From Alteromonas sp. IB21 (lineage in GTDB: Bacteria > Pseudomonadota > Gammaproteobacteria > Enterobacterales > Alteromonadaceae), in contig NZ_JAEFCD010000006.1 of assembly GCF_016405965.1 (NCBI RefSeq), positions 104,478 through 168,477 of the forward strand: a stretch of DNA of 64,000 bases, written 5' to 3'. Below the pieces are notes generated by a model. That model saw only the letters and a program-made list of their open reading frames with translations. It was not told the origin of the DNA and did not search any database. The number at the start of each line of letters is the position of its first letter. Position 1 is the first letter of the stretch. Position numbers and translations under genes: made by a program. Below, in pieces: positions 18,667 through 27,611 of the stretch.

Positions 18667-19578
18667 TTAAAAAATAGGTAAACTCGTCATACCTAAAATT
18701 AGTACCCACATCCCGAAAAAAAGTTTTAATCGCTGTACAGAGAATGCCAAAACCACGTATTTGGCTATCATTCCACCCACGATGGCCCCCGCACCGGCAA
18801 ACAAGACCACCTGCCACACGACAGCGTCGCTAGCAAACACGTGATAAGGCAAGGATGACCATACCGTAAAGGCGGATAAAATAACGGCGATAGCAATTGA
18901 CATAGTTACGTTAAAGCCGCGAATAATCAGGTATACGGCAACAAGCTCCCCCACTCCTACCGACAACCATGCGGTAATAATCCCACCAACAAAGCCGATA
19001 AATGGCAGCAATACTAAGTCTTTTGTGGAGAGATCTTTTTCGAAATGTGTACGTTTCATCAGTGGAATAGAAGCGAAAATCGCTATTGCTAATAAGATGG
19101 AAAAGCTTCCAAAAGCGATATGCAGGTTGTTAGCCCCTCCCCAAAACTGCTCAAGTAATCGCGTACTTTGTGAAGAATATTGAGCGAACCCTATTCCACA
19201 AATCGACGCAGGAACCGACAGCATTAATGCGCTTGGTAGCGCTTTCCAATAATCGTCATGGCGGTGTTGCCGTCTAAAATAGGTGGCCCAGGTCAGCGCT
19301 CCTGCCGTCATACCGCAGCACTGAATGGCAAAACTCGTCGCCACCACGCTTTGTGGCGAAAACATTAAGTAATTAAAAAAAGGCACAAAGACAACGCCAC
19401 CACCAGCGCCAGTAGCATTCGCAAAAATAGCGCCAACTACTCCAAGCCCACTGAACAGGCCATAGTTTTTAATGAGTTCTAGAGTAGAAGGCTGGGCGAG
19501 CAATAAGATTATCCAAGCACACAACAACGTGCCAAGCAGTAATTTCTTGCCGGGGTTTCGCTTGATAAAAGAAGTCAC
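18667..19578 (-). CDS. TauE/SafE family permease (sulfite/organosulfonate exporter-like)
   Basis: An inner-membrane protein of about 303 residues with eight or so hydrophobic helices, including GLGVVGAIFANATGAGGGVV and FVGGIITAWLSVGVGELVAVY, the two homologous halves typical of TauE/SafE. Members move sulfite, sulfoacetate or similar anions. A frame extends to an ATG at 19626, but a GTG at 19578 has AAGGA five bases ahead and gives a normal N terminus (VTSFIKRNPGKKLLLG), so that start is preferred. Divergent from the DUF2244 gene. Confidence 0.85.
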   Translation of the reverse strand: MTSFIKRNPGKKLLLGTLLCAWIILLLAQPSTLELIKNYGLFSGLGVVGAIFANATGAGGGVVFVPFFNYLMFSPQSVVATSFAIQCCGMTAGALTWATYFRRQHRHDDYWKALPSALMLSVPASICGIGFAQYSSQSTRLLEQFWGGANNLHIAFGSFSILLAIAIFASIPLMKRTHFEKDLSTKDLVLLPFIGFVGGIITAWLSVGVGELVAVYLIIRGFNVTMSIAIAVILSAFTVWSSLPYHVFASDAVVWQVVLFAGAGAIVGGMIAKYVVLAFSVQRLKLFFGMWVLILGMTSLPIF

Positions 19579-19726
19579 AATGGTCCTTAAAAAATACGAC
19601 AATATTTGGTTACAAGCTAAATGCACTACATAGCAAATCGCATTTGTACAAATTTCAAACTATTGTTGTCACATCGCGTATAAGCTTTTACTTACACAAT
19701 TATCGTATACAGCATTTTGTAAAAAC

Positions 19727-20209
19727 ATGGTTGAAGTATCTACATTTGAGCAGCAGGTGCAACTGCACCTTTCGCCAAATCGCTCAGCAACATGGCAACA
19801 AACGAAATTTCTTATGGCTAGCTTTGGGCTGTTTATCAGCTCAATTGCGATCGCGTGGGCATTTGCGGGCGCATGGGTTATTTTACCATTTGCTGGAATA
19901 GAAGTAGGACTACTCACACTCATTATGTATTTGGTTTCAAAAGCCACCTACCAATGGCAAACGGTGCTGATTTCCCCTCAAACTATTTTTGTACAATGTT
20001 CAAATGGCGCCCATTTGCGTTTTCCTCGCCACGACACGTCTCTTTATTTTTTTGAAGATACCGAAAAAAAGCGCCTTCCCCGATTGGTCCTGCAAACCCA
20101 CCTTCAACAGTTTGAGCTTGGTGCGTTTTTAAACGCGGATGATAAGCAGCGCGTACACGATAGCTTAAAGACAACGGGGATAATGATATGTACGAACAAG
20201 TGGTGGTAA
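19727..20209 (+). CDS. DUF2244 membrane protein
   Basis: 160 residues. Two adjacent transmembrane helices (about 32-75, containing GLFISSIAIAWAFAGAWVILPFAGIEVG) follow a short N-terminal segment LSPNRSATWQQ, then a beta-rich cytoplasmic domain with VLISPQTIFVQ and RLVLQTHLQQFELGAFLN. This is the DUF2244 layout. Such genes often sit beside cytochrome c oxidase genes, but here it is alone. Confidence 0.78.
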   Translation: MVEVSTFEQQVQLHLSPNRSATWQQTKFLMASFGLFISSIAIAWAFAGAWVILPFAGIEVGLLTLIMYLVSKATYQWQTVLISPQTIFVQCSNGAHLRFPRHDTSLYFFEDTEKKRLPRLVLQTHLQQFELGAFLNADDKQRVHDSLKTTGIMICTNKWW

Positions 20210-20354
20210 TTAGTTCTAACACTACAGGAACTAAAATGCTTGACGTCTCTCGCGGCGTGACTATGACACAAAATTAATGATCATAGTACGGGGTTTCAAC
20301 TAATTAGTATAAGGCAGCCGAAATTATTAACGGCGACATCACAAGGATACTTTT

Positions 20355-20600
20355 ATGAATTTATATATAGAGTCATTGGAAGGCGGTAACTATTTAGCTT
20401 CAACAGGCATGGGAAGTGCTCGTACTCTAGTTCGTAACAATAAGTCTGAACCAAAGACGTTTCATTGTCTGAATGAAATAAGAGAACACTTCCACTCGAA
20501 AACTTTCGATAAAGTATGGCTTAGACAGAGCACGCCTTATGAAGAGATGGTGGGACAAACCGATCATCCAGGGCCATTGGAACTTGAAATTGAGTGGTAA
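20355..20600 (+). CDS. Small DUF6482-like protein
   Basis: 81 residues, soluble, starting MNLYIESLEGGNYLASTG and ending in the acidic HPGPLELEIEW. The pattern I(E)SLEGG.YLA followed by a DKVWLRQSTPYEEM(V)G segment resembles a group of small conserved gammaproteobacterial proteins (DUF6482) with no known function. ATG preceded by ACAAGGATACTTTT, a good site. Family name is from memory and moderate in certainty. Confidence 0.65.
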   Translation: MNLYIESLEGGNYLASTGMGSARTLVRNNKSEPKTFHCLNEIREHFHSKTFDKVWLRQSTPYEEMVGQTDHPGPLELEIEW

Positions 20601-20762
20601 AGTGCAAATAGCGAACAATTTGACAGCACTTTGTACTGATTAGCACGTTTTTTGCGTACTGCATAACTAACGTAGAAGAAGCGTGTTTGTTATTGGGTTT
20701 GACTCGATGGAAACCGTTATTTTCTAATCGCTGTGAAGTACCTACATGCTAAGGAGAACTGC

Positions 20763-21335
20763 ATGAATATTAGTAAGTTAACTGTCAAATCACTACTATT
20801 TTCCGCCATCATGACGCTAACCGCGTGCGCTTCAATGGGTAGCGGCACTGTCGCCGAAAAACAACAGGCCATCCTAGACATGCAGGAAAACGCGCTTACT
20901 CGCTTATACACCGAGAAACCGGATACACGCTCTCAGATCAGAGATGCTGCGGGTTACGCCGTGTTTACCAACGCCAATATCAATGTTTTCTTTGTTGCCG
21001 CAGGCACAGGCTATGGTGTTGTGAACAATAACGTCACTGGCACTAAAACCTACATGAATATGGCAGAAGGTGGCGTTGGACTAGGATTAGGCGCAAAAGA
21101 TTATCGAATTGTAATGGTATTCCACACGCAAAAAGCAATGAACTACTTCATTGATAACGGATGGACAGTAGGCGGAAATGCAGACGTAGCTGCAAAAGCG
21201 GGTAACAAGGGCGCATCTGCAGAAGGTGAAGGTTACCTTGGTAACGTAACCGTTTACACCATGACGGAAAGCGGTCTTACATTACAAGCTACGGTAAAAG
21301 GCACCAAATTCTGGGTAGATAAAGAATTAAACTAA
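20763..21335 (+). CDS. SYLF/YSC84-domain lipoprotein
   Basis: 190 residues: lipoprotein signal with lipobox LTAC (Cys22), then a SYLF (Ysc84) lipid-binding domain recognisable from ARDAAGYAVF-type segment (IRDAAGYAVFTNANIN), GYGVVNNNVTGTKTYMN and GGVGLGLGAKDYRIVMVF. It probably associates with phosphoinositide-like or other lipids at the envelope. An upstream in-frame ATG exists at 20733, but AAGGAGAACTGC precedes the ATG at 20763 and that start begins the signal peptide. Confidence 0.85.
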   Translation: MNISKLTVKSLLFSAIMTLTACASMGSGTVAEKQQAILDMQENALTRLYTEKPDTRSQIRDAAGYAVFTNANINVFFVAAGTGYGVVNNNVTGTKTYMNMAEGGVGLGLGAKDYRIVMVFHTQKAMNYFIDNGWTVGGNADVAAKAGNKGASAEGEGYLGNVTVYTMTESGLTLQATVKGTKFWVDKELN

Positions 21336-21388
21336 TCTTTCGAGTTTTTCGCCTTTATCTTGCTGATTTACAGCAAATCCAGACAATG

Positions 21389-21420
21389 AGCGCCTCCTGA
21401 ATACAAGAGGCGCTTTTTTA
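21389..21420 (+). terminator. Terminator of the SYLF gene
   Basis: AGCGCCTC/GAGGCGCT stem at 21389-21396 and 21407-21414 followed by TTTTT, lying just before the convergent MBL gene stop. Confidence 0.88.
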
Positions 21421-21422
21421 TA

Positions 21423-22463
21423 TTAATGTTTTTGATTTTCCTCAATACGCATCCACTGGGCTCGCGTGCAATTTTCTAGCAAGTCAAAAGCTTCAAACAC
21501 CACCTCTTGACCTTGCACAAAGGCGTGTTCTTCATCAGGCTTTCGTCTTTTTAAGGCGTCTAACTTTTCTTTTGTCCCCGCCCTGCCAGGATGATTTGAC
21601 AAAAAAACATCAATATTTTGTTCTTTCACGAGCGTTTTCATTACTATTGCAGAATCTGTATATGCCTTGATCCTCGCTACATCTGGGCCATAGTTAAGCC
21701 CAGTACCGCCCCATAACACAGCGCGATACTTTTCATCCTCATCGATGACGGGGAAGACGACGGTTAACGTACCTGGCGTATGACCCGGCGTAACATAAAG
21801 CGTTAGTTCAGTATCGTTAACTTTCAGCGTTTCACCATCGGTTACGCCCACGTCTCGGCTTGGCTTTTTACCCCACCGATAACTAGCAAATTTATCGTTT
21901 TCAAGGAAATCCCACTCTATATCACTCATGACGATGCGAGGGTTATACGTTGATTTGATAAGCTCAAACCCACCATAGTGATCGCCGTGACCGTGAGAAA
22001 TAATAAGGTGAGATATGGGCTTTGTGCCTAATCCGAGTGCAGAAAGACCATCAATTATGTACTGTTGCGCTTGCTCGTTATTATTTAATGCATCCACCAG
22101 AACAATGCTCTTGCCTGTGTCGATTGCCCAACTTGCAACGTTGCCTGCCCCCACGTAATAGAGGTTATCAAAGACCTTCTGGGGTGGTATTTGGCGCCGC
22201 CCCTTGCCTTTGCGGTCGGGCTTGCTTCCACTCTCGGCACGCTTGGGTCTTTCCTGTCGCTTTTCACCGAGTTTAAACATATCTCTGGGCGGAGCACTGA
22301 TATCGCATAAGCTTGCTAAGCCAGGAAAATGCGTAGCGCTCTCTAGCCCCTTATGAGCATAATCATCAGCAGTTAGCGTTGAGCTAGCAATGCAATTGGC
22401 GCAAAAGCCAACAGCCCATGCAATAGCTGCTATTTTTAAAACGTCCAATTTACCCCCAGCCAC
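21423..22463 (-). CDS. MBL-fold metallo-hydrolase, exported, resembling subclass B3 beta-lactamases
   Basis: 346 residues with a signal-like N terminus (VLKIAAIAWAVGFCANCIAS). The zinc motif SHGHGDHYGG (HxHxDH) is complete, and the later ligands are in VTPGHTPGTL and FLSNHPG. FDNLYYVGAGNVASWAIDTG and an LGL-x-PISHLIISH run resemble subclass B3 metallo-beta-lactamases, but a Lys/Arg-rich insert at about 66-95 (RPKRAESGSKPDRKGKGRR) is unusual. Its start overlaps the end of the TonB receptor gene by 28 bases, so the two are co-transcribed and probably iron-regulated. Real substrate unknown; beta-lactams are one possibility. Confidence 0.8.
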   Translation of the reverse strand: MAGGKLDVLKIAAIAWAVGFCANCIASSTLTADDYAHKGLESATHFPGLASLCDISAPPRDMFKLGEKRQERPKRAESGSKPDRKGKGRRQIPPQKVFDNLYYVGAGNVASWAIDTGKSIVLVDALNNNEQAQQYIIDGLSALGLGTKPISHLIISHGHGDHYGGFELIKSTYNPRIVMSDIEWDFLENDKFASYRWGKKPSRDVGVTDGETLKVNDTELTLYVTPGHTPGTLTVVFPVIDEDEKYRAVLWGGTGLNYGPDVARIKAYTDSAIVMKTLVKEQNIDVFLSNHPGRAGTKEKLDALKRRKPDEEHAFVQGQEVVFEAFDLLENCTRAQWMRIEENQKH

Positions 22464-24346
22464 AATCTTCTTCCATCTTCAACGTACCCAAACTCTTCGT
22501 AGCGCATAGTTTTATCAAATGCATTGTAGAGCCCAGTTTGCAACTTAACATTGCGCGTTAGTTTAGTGTTGTAACCTATATCAAACAAGCCAACCCCAGG
22601 AGACAAAATTGAGCGCGACGATACTGACGTTAACGCCGTTTCTTCTCCCCTCACTGTCCATCTTGACCAAATTTCGCTGTCTCGAGAAATACGATAGGTG
22701 GTGTTCAATGTGAACAAATGTTTAGGCTGCTGAACTAAAGGCAAACCTTGATTTTCACCGGTCTTTTGCTCTGAGCGAGTAAAGCTGTAGGCCCCGTTAA
22801 ATGACCAATTCCCGACATTATATTTTGCTGCAAATTCAGCGCCGTAAGACTCTGCTTCATCTACGTTGATGTTGTAGCGATCCGTTTCATCTAGGCAAAC
22901 AGATAACTCGCAAGAGGCAATGGCAATTTTGTCATCGAAGTCATTGTGAAAGACAGTAATACTGTACTCTAGGCCAGCATCACCGGAATAGTACAAAGCA
23001 AGCTCTCTGTTCAACGTTGTTTCTGGTGACAAATCTGGATTGCCGTAAACATTTCCCCCACGGCTTTCTTGAATCCAACCATCAGTCATCTCACGGAGCT
23101 CTGGTGTGCGATAGCCAGTAGATACACCACCTTTGACCACCCAATTGTCGTTGATATTGTATACCGCGTAGGCGCGAGGACTAACTTGAGAACTAAACTG
23201 CTCGTTGTCATCAAGGCGAATACCTAGCGTAAAAGCTAAATTATCACTTATGCGCCATTCATCTTCGCCATAAAAAGACCACTGGCTATTTTCAATATTG
23301 GTCGCATCACCGCCATTTGTATCGAAATCGTCAAGTGACTCTTCAAGGAATTCTGCACCTAACGTCAGCATATGACTGTCGCTAACGACCCAAGACCATT
23401 GAGAATTTATCACTAAATTATCAATGGTAATGTCTCGCCCCACGTTCTCTACCGACTCTTGCTGAATATAACTGCGAGCATTTACATCGCCATATTTCCC
23501 CTCGTGAGTCAGCGCATATGATTGCCTATCACTCTCTAATTCTGATAAAGCGTTTCTTTCTGGCAACGACTTACCGGGTGTAGCGGTGCGAGTCTGATCT
23601 TGAGAAATGAATTCAAACGTTAGTACATCTGTCGTGTTGGGTGTTAAGTGAAACGCTGTACGAATATTACTGAGGTCTTTTTGTGCGTAACCACGCTCAA
23701 TATTGTCTTCTTCTCGCTTTTGATAAAGGCCGCTGGCTGTAATGCTCAACAAATTTTCAATTAACGGCCCTGAAAACGCGAGCTGGACTTGACTATCTGA
23801 TCCACTGTCTGAGTTTTCTTGAATTTTAGTTTCTGCGCGAAGGTTGCCGCTCCACTTTCTAAAGTTCTTTCGCGTTATGATATTGATCACGCCACCCATT
23901 GCATCGGAACCATACAAGGTAGACATGGGCCCACGCACAATTTCAATTCGTTCTATACTGTCTAATGGGGGTAACCAATCTTGTTCATACCCGCCGCTGC
24001 CATTTGGCTGTGACTCCCTGCCCGTCTGCTTTTTTCCATCAACAAGGATTGAAGTGTATTGTGCAGGAAGTCCCCGAACGCTTATGTCTTGGCGGTATCC
24101 GCCACCCGTAACTGTGACACCGGGTACATCGCGAAGCGCATCGGTAATATCTTTATATGCGCGCTGTACGAGTTGCTTTCTATCGATAACGCTTACTGAC
24201 GCAGGTGCTTGAGACAATAACTGTTCGAAGCCAGAAGCAGTAACAGTGATGCTCTCTACATTATCCTGCTCGTTTGATTGAGCAAACACACTCTGTGAGA
24301 ACAATGAATACAGTGTAATTGCCAGTAAAGTGGGAGTAAAACGCAT
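22436..24346 (-). CDS. TonB-dependent siderophore-type receptor
   Basis: A 636-residue outer-membrane receptor. Signal peptide ends SVFAQ. The TonB box region is VESITVTASG, the plug carries GVTVTGGGYRQDISVRGLP and YGSDAMGGVINIITRK, and the barrel ends with the usual terminal aromatic residue (NWTF). Size and plug motifs place it with FepA/CirA/IroN-like catecholate or haem receptors. A near-ideal Fur site lies about 33 bases upstream of the start, so it is expected to be expressed under iron limitation and to move an iron chelate. Confidence 0.9.
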   Translation of the reverse strand: MRFTPTLLAITLYSLFSQSVFAQSNEQDNVESITVTASGFEQLLSQAPASVSVIDRKQLVQRAYKDITDALRDVPGVTVTGGGYRQDISVRGLPAQYTSILVDGKKQTGRESQPNGSGGYEQDWLPPLDSIERIEIVRGPMSTLYGSDAMGGVINIITRKNFRKWSGNLRAETKIQENSDSGSDSQVQLAFSGPLIENLLSITASGLYQKREEDNIERGYAQKDLSNIRTAFHLTPNTTDVLTFEFISQDQTRTATPGKSLPERNALSELESDRQSYALTHEGKYGDVNARSYIQQESVENVGRDITIDNLVINSQWSWVVSDSHMLTLGAEFLEESLDDFDTNGGDATNIENSQWSFYGEDEWRISDNLAFTLGIRLDDNEQFSSQVSPRAYAVYNINDNWVVKGGVSTGYRTPELREMTDGWIQESRGGNVYGNPDLSPETTLNRELALYYSGDAGLEYSITVFHNDFDDKIAIASCELSVCLDETDRYNINVDEAESYGAEFAAKYNVGNWSFNGAYSFTRSEQKTGENQGLPLVQQPKHLFTLNTTYRISRDSEIWSRWTVRGEETALTSVSSRSILSPGVGLFDIGYNTKLTRNVKLQTGLYNAFDKTMRYEEFGYVEDGRRLWLGVNWTF

Positions 24347-24378
24347 ACTTAATCGATTAACATAAAAAGGAATTAGCT

Positions 24379-24397
24379 AATGATAATTATTATCATT
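24379..24397. promoter_or_regulatory. Fur box upstream of the TonB receptor
   Basis: The 19-base sequence AATGATAATTATTATCATT is a perfect 9-1-9 inverted repeat and closely matches the classic Fur consensus of GATAAT units. It ends 33 bases ahead of the receptor start codon, overlapping the expected promoter. Confidence 0.88.
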
Positions 24398-24555
24398 AAG
24401 ATGTAAAGTTGAAATTCGTTTTTATCGTTCCGTTTAGTTATTTTTGCAGAAAGCTAACATTCAAAATGAAAACAATACTTTACATCAACAACCTTATTTG
24501 GGCATATTTTAGTCAATTAATGTGTTCAGTAACCGTTTCAACATAGGGGTTGCGT

Positions 24556-24756
24556 ATGATTGTCGTGGTGTTTAATCAAAAAGGTGGGGTGGGTAAATCA
24601 ACGATTAGTACCAATTTAGCCGCACAAAGCGCGAAGGTGGGTCACAAAACATTATTGGTAGACCTGGATGCCCAAGGAAACAGCACGCATTACGTGGGAT
24701 TTGACGCCAACGAAAAATGCCTTACCGTAGCCGATATGTTCAAACAGACGTGCTAA
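24556..24756 (+). pseudogene. Truncated ParA-family ATPase (N-terminal 66 residues only)
   Basis: Starts MIVVVFNQKGGVGKST, the deviant Walker A of ParA/MinD partition ATPases, and continues through LLVDLDAQGNSTHYVG (switch/Walker A' region) to VADMFKQTC and a stop. Normal ParA proteins have about 200 further residues with Walker B and DNA-binding parts; none appear in any frame downstream, where a minus-strand gene begins. It therefore looks like a deletion remnant. If expressed it could not complete the ATPase fold. ATG at 24556 is preferred to a TTG two codons earlier. Confidence 0.82.
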
Positions 24757-24992
24757 ACGTCAATATCAATGTGCTTGAGCCCACCGCGCTTGTTGTCTCG
24801 TTCTTTGTCTTTCGAGTTCTCAGCTGATGCATCAATTACCTCGGTACGCTTTATGTCTTGGAAATTGTCGCGGTCTTCTTCACTAATGTGCTCAGACTTC
24901 TTCGTTTTCTGCACTTTTTTCACCCGCTCATCGGGTTCAATCGGCACTTTGGTATTGCGAGGCAAAATGGGAAACAGTAGATCGTTGCTCAT
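24753..24992 (-). CDS. Small charged hypothetical protein, 79 residues
   Basis: Soluble, highly charged protein beginning MSNDLLFPILPRNTKVPIEP, then Lys/Glu/Asp-rich, probably disordered, ending in GLKHIDIDV. A strong AGGAGG site four bases before the ATG at 24992 fixes the start and argues it is translated. The stop overlaps the convergent ParA remnant stop by four bases, so the remnant and this gene share a junction. No family recognised. Confidence 0.65.
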   Translation of the reverse strand: MSNDLLFPILPRNTKVPIEPDERVKKVQKTKKSEHISEEDRDNFQDIKRTEVIDASAENSKDKERDNKRGGLKHIDIDV

Positions 24993-25137
24993 GCGCCCTC
25001 CTAAAATGTGTATGGGTTTATAGAGTTTATCGGCCGAGTGGTGCTCAAAATTATGGTTCACAACTCATTCATAACGAATAGTTTTATTATATGTATATTA
25101 ATTTAGAGTTAATGTAGGAAAAGAGTTCACTTTTGCC

Positions 25138-25166
25138 TTGCAAATCGATGCTCAAACCGCTAATGT
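25138..25166 (+). promoter_or_regulatory. Predicted sigma-70 promoter of the his operon
   Basis: TTGCAA at 25138-25143, a 17-base spacer, and TAATGT at 25161-25166, placed 37 bases ahead of the leader-peptide ATG. Confidence 0.55.
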
Positions 25167-25202
25167 TTCAGCCGTTCGAAATTAGGAATTAGATTCACCA
25201 AA

Positions 25203-25247
25203 ATGATTAATTGCGCGGCGAAACATCACCATCACCACAAAGCATAA
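25203..25247 (+). CDS. hisL: his operon leader peptide
   Basis: A 14-codon frame encoding MINCAAKHHHHHKA. Five consecutive histidine codons (CAT CAC CAT CAC CAC, 25224-25238) are the sensor of histidyl-tRNA supply in his attenuation. It sits 143 bases before hisG and directly ahead of a set of mutually exclusive hairpins. E. coli HisL has seven His in 16 residues; this is a shorter version. Confidence 0.93.
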   Translation: MINCAAKHHHHHKA

Positions 25248-25341
25248 CCTTTCAGGTTCGTGCTGGAAGGTCTATATTTCCTTCCAACGGCGCAGATAGA
25301 AAAATTCTCGACCCTCGGAAGGAAACTTCCGGGGGTTTTTC
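25246..25341 (+). promoter_or_regulatory. his operon transcription attenuator
   Basis: Terminator hairpin CCCTCGGAAG (25312-25321), GAAA loop, CTTCCGGGGG (25326-25335), then TTTTT. Upstream, ACCTTTC (25247-25253) can pair with GGAAGGT (25265-25271). TGGAAGG (25264-25270) can instead pair with CCTTCCA (25280-25286), and CCTTCC can also pair with GGAAGG (25317-25322) of the terminator arm. Inference: a ribosome stalled on the His codons leaves the first pair formed, freeing CCTTCC to open the terminator; a ribosome at the stop codon covers the first arm and lets the terminator form. Confidence 0.88.
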
Positions 25342-25390
25342 GTTTTAGGCGCAATCAAAAGTTAAAACACAACGTGTAAGGAACGTTTCA

Positions 25391-26293
25391 ATGAGTAACA
25401 GCAACAGACTTCGAATTGCCGTACAGAAATCAGGTCGCTTAAGTGATGACAGCATCGCACTTCTAAAAGCAATCGGCATAAAACTGAACATTCGTGATCG
25501 CCTGCTGATTGCGCATTCAACGAACCAGCCTATTGATTTGCTTCGCGTACGTGACGACGATATTCCAGGCCTTGTTATGGATGGTGTTTGTGACCTTGGC
25601 TTTATCGGCGAAAACGAGCTTGAAGAAAAAATGCTTGAGCGCAAAGCGGCAGGCAAGCCGTTTGAATATGAAGTTTTACGTCGTCTAGACTACGGCGGCT
25701 GCCGCTTGTCCATTGCGGTACCTAACGAAATGAAATATGACGGCATTCAGTCTCTAGAAGGCAAAAAAGTAGCGACCACCTACCCTTACCTGCTTGAGCG
25801 TTATTTCAAAGACCAAGGCATTAATGCTAAAGCCGTCATGTTACAAGGTTCAGTGGAGGTTGCTCCTCGTGCCGGTGTGGCTGACGCGATTTGCGACTTG
25901 GTATCTACAGGCGCAACGCTTGAAGCAAATGGTCTTGTAGAAAAAGATGTCATCTTCCGCAGTAAAGCCGTTCTTATTAAGCGCGCTGACGGCGAACTTA
26001 GCGACGAGAAAGAAACACTGGTTAACCGCCTCATGCCGCGTGTTGATGGCGTGTTACTAGCAAAAGAAAGCAAGTACATCATGCTACATGCACCAAAGGC
26101 GTATTTAGAGCAGGTGAAAAGCCTACTACCAGGTGCTGAAAACCCAACGGTTCTTCCCCTTGCTGGAAACGACGAGCAAGTGGCTATTCACGTTGTTTCT
26201 ACAGAAACTTTATTCTGGGAAACCATGGAAAAGCTTAAAGCCCTTGGTTGTAGCTCTATTCTTGTAATGCCAATCGAAAAAATGATGGGCTAA
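25391..26293 (+). CDS. hisG: ATP phosphoribosyltransferase (long form)
   Basis: First step of histidine synthesis: ATP plus PRPP to phosphoribosyl-ATP. 300 residues, the long HisG(L) form with a C-terminal ACT-like regulatory domain, so no HisZ partner is needed. Start [13 protein letters not shown], the PRPP-site region [23 protein letters not shown] and the C-terminal VHVVSTE-like segment ([13 protein letters not shown]) match E. coli HisG. Preceded by GTAAGGAACG, a good ribosome site, and by the leader/attenuator. Confidence 0.97.
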   Translation: MSNSNRLRIAVQKSGRLSDDSIALLKAIGIKLNIRDRLLIAHSTNQPIDLLRVRDDDIPGLVMDGVCDLGFIGENELEEKMLERKAAGKPFEYEVLRRLDYGGCRLSIAVPNEMKYDGIQSLEGKKVATTYPYLLERYFKDQGINAKAVMLQGSVEVAPRAGVADAICDLVSTGATLEANGLVEKDVIFRSKAVLIKRADGELSDEKETLVNRLMPRVDGVLLAKESKYIMLHAPKAYLEQVKSLLPGAENPTVLPLAGNDEQVAIHVVSTETLFWETMEKLKALGCSSILVMPIEKMMG

Positions 26294-26306
26294 AAGGCAG
26301 GCAATT

Positions 26307-27611
26307 ATGATTACTTGGTCATCTCTTTCAGCAAACGAGAAAAAACAGGCGCTAGCCCGTCCGGCTATGGCCAATAGCCAACAGTTAAAGAAAACCGTGG
26401 GCGACATTATCGCCCGCGTTGAAGCAGAAGGTGATGCGGCCGTTCTCGACTACACGCGTCAATTCGACTGCCCAGATCTAAAAAGCCTTGTGCTTTCGCA
26501 AGAGAATATCGATGCGCTTGCCGCCAAGGTAACACCTGAGGTTGCAAGTGCTATCGACACAGCGTTTAACAACATAAAAAGGTTTCACGAGGCGCAAACG
26601 CCAAGTGACATCGCATTAACCACTACGCCAGGTGTTAAATGCGAGTTGCGCTTTACCGCCCTTGATGCAGTGGGCCTTTATATTCCGGGCGGCAGTGCTC
26701 CGCTACCATCAACAGTATTGATGCTTGGCGTGCCAGCACTGGTAGCAGGTTGCGAAAATAAGCTACTATGCACACCACCAAACAAAGCGCAACTTATTGC
26801 GCCTGAAATTGCCTACGCAGCGCGTAAGTGCGGCATTGACAAGATATTCTTATGTGGTGGCGCGCAAGCGGTTGCAGCCATGGCGTTGGGTACTGAAACT
26901 ATACCGCAAGTCGATAAGATTTTTGGCCCGGGTAATAGCTTTGTTACTGAAGCGAAGCAGCAGGTTAGCCAGCGCGCTGATGGTGCCGCTATTGATATGC
27001 CGGCAGGCCCGTCAGAGGTGCTGGTACTTGCAGACGAATTCGCAAACCCTGAATTTGTGGCAGCAGACCTGCTTTCTCAAGCCGAACACGGCCCAGATTC
27101 CCAGGCTATTTTAGTGTCTGACAGCGCTACGCTTATTGAAGAAACAAAAGCAGCGGTTGAGCGTCAATTAGCCACGCTATCTCGTGCTGAAATTGCTCGC
27201 CCTGCGATGGAAAATGCCCGCTATATTTTGGCCGATTCAATTGAACAAGCCATTGAAGCAAGCAACGCCTATGCGGCGGAGCACTTGATAGTGCAAATCG
27301 AGAATGCCCGCGATTATTTGCCAAAAATCAAATACGCAGGTTCTATATTCTTAGGCCCATGGTCACCTGAGTCTGCCGGCGATTATGCATCAGGTACGAA
27401 CCACGTGCTTCCCACATACGGCTATGCAAAGAACTACTCTAGTCTTGGTCTTTTAGACTTTATGCGTCGCTACACAATTCAAGAACTAAGTGCAGACGGC
27501 ATGCGTAACTTGGGCCCTGCGATTATGGCACTGGCCGCAGCAGAAGGGTTAGACGCACACGAACAGGCCGTTGCACTTCGTATGCAGGCACTTAAGCAAG
27601 GAGACGCCTAA
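26307..27611 (+). CDS. hisD: Histidinol dehydrogenase
   Basis: Catalyses the last two oxidations, histidinol to histidine, with NAD and zinc. 434 residues, the normal length. Family segments include GLYIPGGSAPLPSTVLM, KIFGPGNSFVTEAKQ, DMPAGPSEVLVLAD and the metal/active-site DLLSQAEHGPDSQ, then GTNHVLPTYG. Starts 13 bases behind hisG and overlaps hisC by one base (TAATG). Confidence 0.97.
   Translation: MITWSSLSANEKKQALARPAMANSQQLKKTVGDIIARVEAEGDAAVLDYTRQFDCPDLKSLVLSQENIDALAAKVTPEVASAIDTAFNNIKRFHEAQTPSDIALTTTPGVKCELRFTALDAVGLYIPGGSAPLPSTVLMLGVPALVAGCENKLLCTPPNKAQLIAPEIAYAARKCGIDKIFLCGGAQAVAAMALGTETIPQVDKIFGPGNSFVTEAKQQVSQRADGAAIDMPAGPSEVLVLADEFANPEFVAADLLSQAEHGPDSQAILVSDSATLIEETKAAVERQLATLSRAEIARPAMENARYILADSIEQAIEASNAYAAEHLIVQIENARDYLPKIKYAGSIFLGPWSPESAGDYASGTNHVLPTYGYAKNYSSLGLLDFMRRYTIQELSADGMRNLGPAIMALAAAEGLDAHEQAVALRMQALKQGDA

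Noticed and set aside
25224..25238. Short CAT/CAC repeat as a microsatellite
   Set aside because: It is the His-codon run of the his leader peptide, in frame between a start and a stop ahead of an attenuator.
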